Shown here one piece after another: positions 6,141 through 8,720 of a DNA stretch of 8,720 bases (position 1 is the first letter of the stretch; every line of letters starts with the position of its first letter). The translations under genes and the position numbers were made by a program. This DNA comes from Candidatus Hydrogenedentota bacterium. Its GTDB lineage: Bacteria > Hydrogenedentota > Hydrogenedentia > Hydrogenedentales > CAITNO01. The notes under the pieces were generated by a model that ran no database searches, was not told the DNA's origin, and was given only the letters and a program-made list of their open reading frames with translations. The stretch lies in contig DSBB01000480.1 in the NCBI GenBank assembly GCA_011046175.1, forward strand, positions 1 through 8,720, read 5' to 3'.

Positions 6141-6315
6141 ATGAAGGAATTGATTATCACATACGATGGAGAGTGACGCGCCACGCGAGAGCGTGATGTG
6201 CGCGCCGCCTCTGTCTTGCATCGCGAAAGTTGAATCAGACAGAGCGTAGGGCCGGTTCCGAAGAGCAAAGCAGCCTTGACAGGCCGCGCATTTTGATCAC
6301 CGGACGCGGCGCGGC
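6141..6315 (+). promoter_or_regulatory. Structured leader RNA upstream of fusA with three stem-loops
   Basis: The rpsG-fusA spacer is 259 nt, far longer than usual, and has no real gene. It holds three stem-loops. The first (6177-6204) has five pairs, CACGC/GCGTG, closed by a GAGA tetraloop of the GNRA type. Five more pairs, CGCGC/GCGCG, lie below a 4-nt bulge. The second (6209-6244) is a perfect 8-bp stem, CTCTGTCT/AGACAGAG, with a 20-nt loop. The third (6283-6315) is a perfect 7-bp stem, GCCGCGC/GCGCGGC, with a 19-nt loop. A tiny open frame, MKELIITYDGE, spans 6141-6176, and its TGA touches the first stem. It has no good ribosome binding site. I recognise no known riboswitch. Control of fusA and tuf expression or an RNA processing site are the likely roles. 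Confidence 0.5.
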
Positions 6316-6375
6316 ATGAGTCGCTTGTGAAGGGTTTCGATACTTGAATGCACGCGAGAAAGAAATAGAAGGACC

Positions 6376-8472
6376 ATGCCTCGAACAGTACCCATAGATA
6401 AAATGCGCAACATCGGTATTATGGCCCACATTGATGCCGGCAAGACGACCGTGACAGAACGGCTCTTGTACTACTCCGGCCGATTGCACCGCATGGGCGA
6501 AGTCCATGACGGCGCTGCTACCATGGATTACATGGAGCAGGAGCGGGAGCGCGGTATAACCATTACCTCCGCAGCCACAGCCTGTGAATGGAACGGGTGT
6601 CACATAAACATTATAGACACCCCGGGACATATAGACTTCACTGCTGAAGTCGAGAAAAGTTTGCGTGTCCTAGACGGCGCCGTGGCGGTTTTTTGCGCAG
6701 TCGCCGGCGTGCAGCCGCAGTCGGAGACTGTTTGGCGGCAGGCGCAGCGATACCATGTCCCGCGAATCGCGTTCATCAATAAAATGGACCGACTCGGGGC
6801 GGATTTTTACAAAGCCGTCAAGAGCATGGAGACGCAGTTGGATGCGCATCCCATTCCCCTGCAATGGCCCTTGGGCGCGGAAGATCAATTTGCCGGTATT
6901 GTGGACCTCGTGGACTGGCGATTGATCAACTGGGACAAGGATGGCACCGAGAATCATCAGGTGGTTGCCGAAGTGCCCGAAGAACACGCCGATGAGGCCG
7001 AGTTGCGCCGCCGCGAATTAATCGAGTCCGTTGCGTCGGTTGACGATGAGCTGATGGAGAAATATGTTCATGATGAACACGCCATCACTTCTCAGGAACT
7101 GAAAGCCGCCATTCGACGATGTACTTTAACATCGAAATTAACTCCGGTCTTTTTGGGGACGGCCCTGCGTAATAAAGGCACAAGATTATTGCTCGATGCC
7201 GTTGTTGATTATTTGCCCTCTCCGCTGGATATGGGCGGCATTGCCGGTACAAAGCCCTACGAGCCGAACATCGAGATTGTGAGAAAGCCCTCGGACAACG
7301 AACCCTTCGCGGCGCTGGCGTTCAAGGTGCTCAGCGACCCCCATGTGGGGCGGCTTACGTTCGTCCGCGTTTACAGCGGCCATGTTAAAGCCGGACAGCA
7401 GATGCTCAACGCCCGCACCGGACGGAAAGAGCGGCTTGGGCGGCTGATTGAAATGCACGCTGATGAACGGACGGACCTTGATGAATTGTACGCCGGTGAT
7501 ATTGGCGCTGTCATCGGGTGCAAGGATACGACGACGGGTGATACATTATGCGACGCCAAAAAACCTGTTGCGTTGATGAGCGTGGTTTTTCCCGAGCCGG
7601 TGGTGCATATTGCCATTGAGCCCAAAACCAAAGCGGACCAGGAAAAACTGTCCAAGGCGCTGGTGCGGTTGAGTGATGAAGACCCGACTTTTCGCGTCCG
7701 GGTCAACGAAGAAACCGGCCAGACAATTATTGCCGGCATGGGCGAACTGCATCTCGAGATTATTATTGACCGGATGCGGCGCGAGTTTAACGTGGAAGCC
7801 AATGTCGGCAGGCCGATGGTTGCTTATCGTGAAACGGTGCGAGGCGCCGCGGAAGTGGAGAAGCGTTTTGTGCGCCAGACGGGCGGTCGGGGCCAATACG
7901 CCCATGTGGTATTGACGCTGGAAGGCGCGGAAAAAGGCGCTGGATTTGTATTTGAAGACAAAACCGTGGGTGGTGTGATTCCAAAAGAGTACATCCCCGC
8001 CGTGGAAAAAGGGTGTCGCCAAGCCGTGGAAACCGGCATTATAACCGGTTATCCGATGGTGGATGTAAAGGTGACGCTTACGTTTGGCTCCTATCACGAA
8101 GTTGATTCTTCGGATATGGCCTTTCAGATAGCAGGTTCAATGGCAGTAAAAGAGGCCGCGCCAAAGGCGGAGCCTGCGCTGCTGGAACCGATCATGAAAG
8201 TTGAAGTTATTGTGCCCGAAGAATTTACGGGTGAAGTCGTGGGCGATTTTGATCGTCGCCGCGGCAGATTGATTGGTATGGAAAGCGAAGGCGCTGCGCA
8301 GACGGTTCGCGCTTTTGTGCCGCTGGCCGAAATGTTCGGATATGCGAATGATTTGCGTGGCAAAACGCAGGGACGCGCAACACATGCCATGGAGTTTTCG
8401 CATTACGAAATAGTGCCGCGACCTGTCGCAAATGAAATTATGGAAAAGATGGGCAGTGGATTCCGCTTCTAA
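6376..8472 (+). CDS. fusA: Translation elongation factor G
   Basis: EF-G is the GTPase that drives translocation of tRNAs and mRNA and, with RRF, ribosome recycling. At 698 residues it has the normal length. The G domain shows G1 AHIDAGKT (17-24), switch I RGITITSAAT (59-68), G3 DTPGH (81-85, His85 being the catalytic His) and G4 NKMD (135-138). G5 reads GTALRNKG around residue 262, where most EF-Gs have Ser-Ala-Phe-Lys. Domains II to V follow, with EEDPTFRV- and GMGELHLEI-like segments, AYRET, GGRGQYAHV and the tail ending GSGFRF. Sequence details fit canonical EF-G rather than the tetracycline-protection or EF-G2 paralogs. Start ATG 6376 gives MPRTVPIDKMRNIG, matching the family N-terminus. 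GAAGGA at 6368-6373 is only 2 nt from it, an unusually tight spacing. It is third in the str operon behind a long structured spacer. Confidence 0.97.
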   Translation: MPRTVPIDKMRNIGIMAHIDAGKTTVTERLLYYSGRLHRMGEVHDGAATMDYMEQERERGITITSAATACEWNGCHINIIDTPGHIDFTAEVEKSLRVLDGAVAVFCAVAGVQPQSETVWRQAQRYHVPRIAFINKMDRLGADFYKAVKSMETQLDAHPIPLQWPLGAEDQFAGIVDLVDWRLINWDKDGTENHQVVAEVPEEHADEAELRRRELIESVASVDDELMEKYVHDEHAITSQELKAAIRRCTLTSKLTPVFLGTALRNKGTRLLLDAVVDYLPSPLDMGGIAGTKPYEPNIEIVRKPSDNEPFAALAFKVLSDPHVGRLTFVRVYSGHVKAGQQMLNARTGRKERLGRLIEMHADERTDLDELYAGDIGAVIGCKDTTTGDTLCDAKKPVALMSVVFPEPVVHIAIEPKTKADQEKLSKALVRLSDEDPTFRVRVNEETGQTIIAGMGELHLEIIIDRMRREFNVEANVGRPMVAYRETVRGAAEVEKRFVRQTGGRGQYAHVVLTLEGAEKGAGFVFEDKTVGGVIPKEYIPAVEKGCRQAVETGIITGYPMVDVKVTLTFGSYHEVDSSDMAFQIAGSMAVKEAAPKAEPALLEPIMKVEVIVPEEFTGEVVGDFDRRRGRLIGMESEGAAQTVRAFVPLAEMFGYANDLRGKTQGRATHAMEFSHYEIVPRPVANEIMEKMGSGFRF

Positions 8473-8513
8473 CGGGAGTCCGCCTCCAGCTAATAGTTGT
8501 GGATAATTACAGG

Positions 8514-8568
8514 ACGTTGCGGTGTTCATGAAATGTTTCGTGAAAACGCAACGTAACCGCGAGCGCGG
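8514..8568 (+). promoter_or_regulatory. Two-part hairpin in the fusA-tuf spacer
   Basis: The outer stem ACGTTGCG (8514-8521) with CGCAACGT (8547-8554) is a perfect 8-bp match. After a small internal loop (GTG against AA) an inner 8-bp stem follows (8525-8532 with 8537-8544, one G-U), closed by a 4-nt loop. The whole folds as one 41-nt hairpin. A second small stem, CCGC/GCGG (8557-8568) with loop GAGC, comes right after. No U-run follows, so it is not an intrinsic terminator. It lies just before the ribosome binding site of tuf and could be an RNase processing site, an mRNA stabiliser or a control element. Confidence 0.5.
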
Positions 8569-8598
8569 GCAGCGCGCCGTGTTAAGGAGAAAGCCGGT

Positions 8599-8720
8599 AT
8601 GGCGAAGGAAAAATTTCAACGCACGAAACCGCACGTGAACGTGGGCACCATTGGACATGTGGACCACGGGAAGACGACGCTTACGAGCGCGATTACGAAA
8701 GTGCTTGCGAAGCAGGGCAA
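8599..8720 (+). CDS. tuf: Translation elongation factor Tu, N-terminal part
   Basis: EF-Tu carries aminoacyl-tRNA to the ribosomal A site as a GTP complex. Only the first 40 codons are in the window, and the gene continues beyond 8720. The start ATG 8599 has a strong ribosome binding site, TAAGGAG at 8583-8589, with a 9-nt spacer. The protein opens MAKEKFQRTKPHVNVGTIGH and holds the G1 loop GHVDHGKT at residues 19-26, followed by TLTSAITKVLAKQG. This is the standard EF-Tu N-terminus. Its place directly after fusA is the classical str operon position. Whether a second tuf copy exists elsewhere cannot be seen. Confidence 0.97.
   Translation, partial: MAKEKFQRTKPHVNVGTIGHVDHGKTTLTSAITKVLAKQG

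Noticed and set aside
6276..6304. TTGACA at 6276-6281 as the -35 box of a fusA promoter
   Set aside because: No acceptable -10 sequence lies 16-18 nt downstream, and the region is GC-rich and part of a stem-loop.
8528..8638. Small open frame MKCFVKTQ... between fusA and tuf, overlapping the tuf start
   Set aside because: It has no ribosome binding site, an Arg-rich composition typical of an out-of-frame reading, and overlaps both the hairpin and tuf.

Overview
The window is 8.7 kb of ordinary bacterial chromosome, all transcribed left to right. By eye it is moderately GC-rich, with short gaps inside the first gene cluster. The gene content is housekeeping: cell-envelope lipid precursors, translation factors, a tRNA synthetase and ribosomal proteins. 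The one accessory gene encodes a Tat-signal sugar-isomerase-like TIM-barrel protein, a type abundant in Planctomycetes, Lentisphaerae, Verrucomicrobia and Hydrogenedentes-like bacteria. A lineage of that kind, probably uncultured, is my best guess, with low confidence. I see no mobile element, CRISPR array, tRNA, rRNA or phage gene.

Region 1 (1-4793) looks like one transcription unit. It holds the 3' end of uppS, then cdsA (start overlapping the uppS stop), prfB (release factor 2, about 100 nt later), lysS (about 35 nt later) and the isomerase-like gene (19 nt later). uppS and cdsA feed undecaprenyl-phosphate and CDP-diacylglycerol synthesis, while prfB and lysS serve translation. The isomerase gene has a Tat-type N-terminus and a second, well-placed internal start that would make a version without the signal.

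Region 2 (4794-5161) is a 368-nt gap that separates the two units. It holds a G+C hairpin just after the isomerase stop, a 12-bp palindrome, a nested inverted repeat, and a strong sigma-70-type promoter with an extended -10 and an A+T-rich upstream element. A leader of about 105 nt follows.

Region 3 (5162-8720) is the str operon in the classical order rpsL-rpsG-fusA-tuf, with tuf cut by the window end. Its spacers are long: 58, 259 and 126 nt. The rpsG-fusA spacer carries three perfect or near-perfect stem-loops in a row, and the fusA-tuf spacer carries a two-part hairpin, so this str operon probably has RNA-level control or processing sites. S12 starts with TTG and has an insertion of about 16 residues near its C-terminus.

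I found no wholly new system. The most interesting signals are the structured fusA leader, the fusA-tuf hairpin, the S12 insertion, the dual-start isomerase and a prfB without the usual programmed frameshift.
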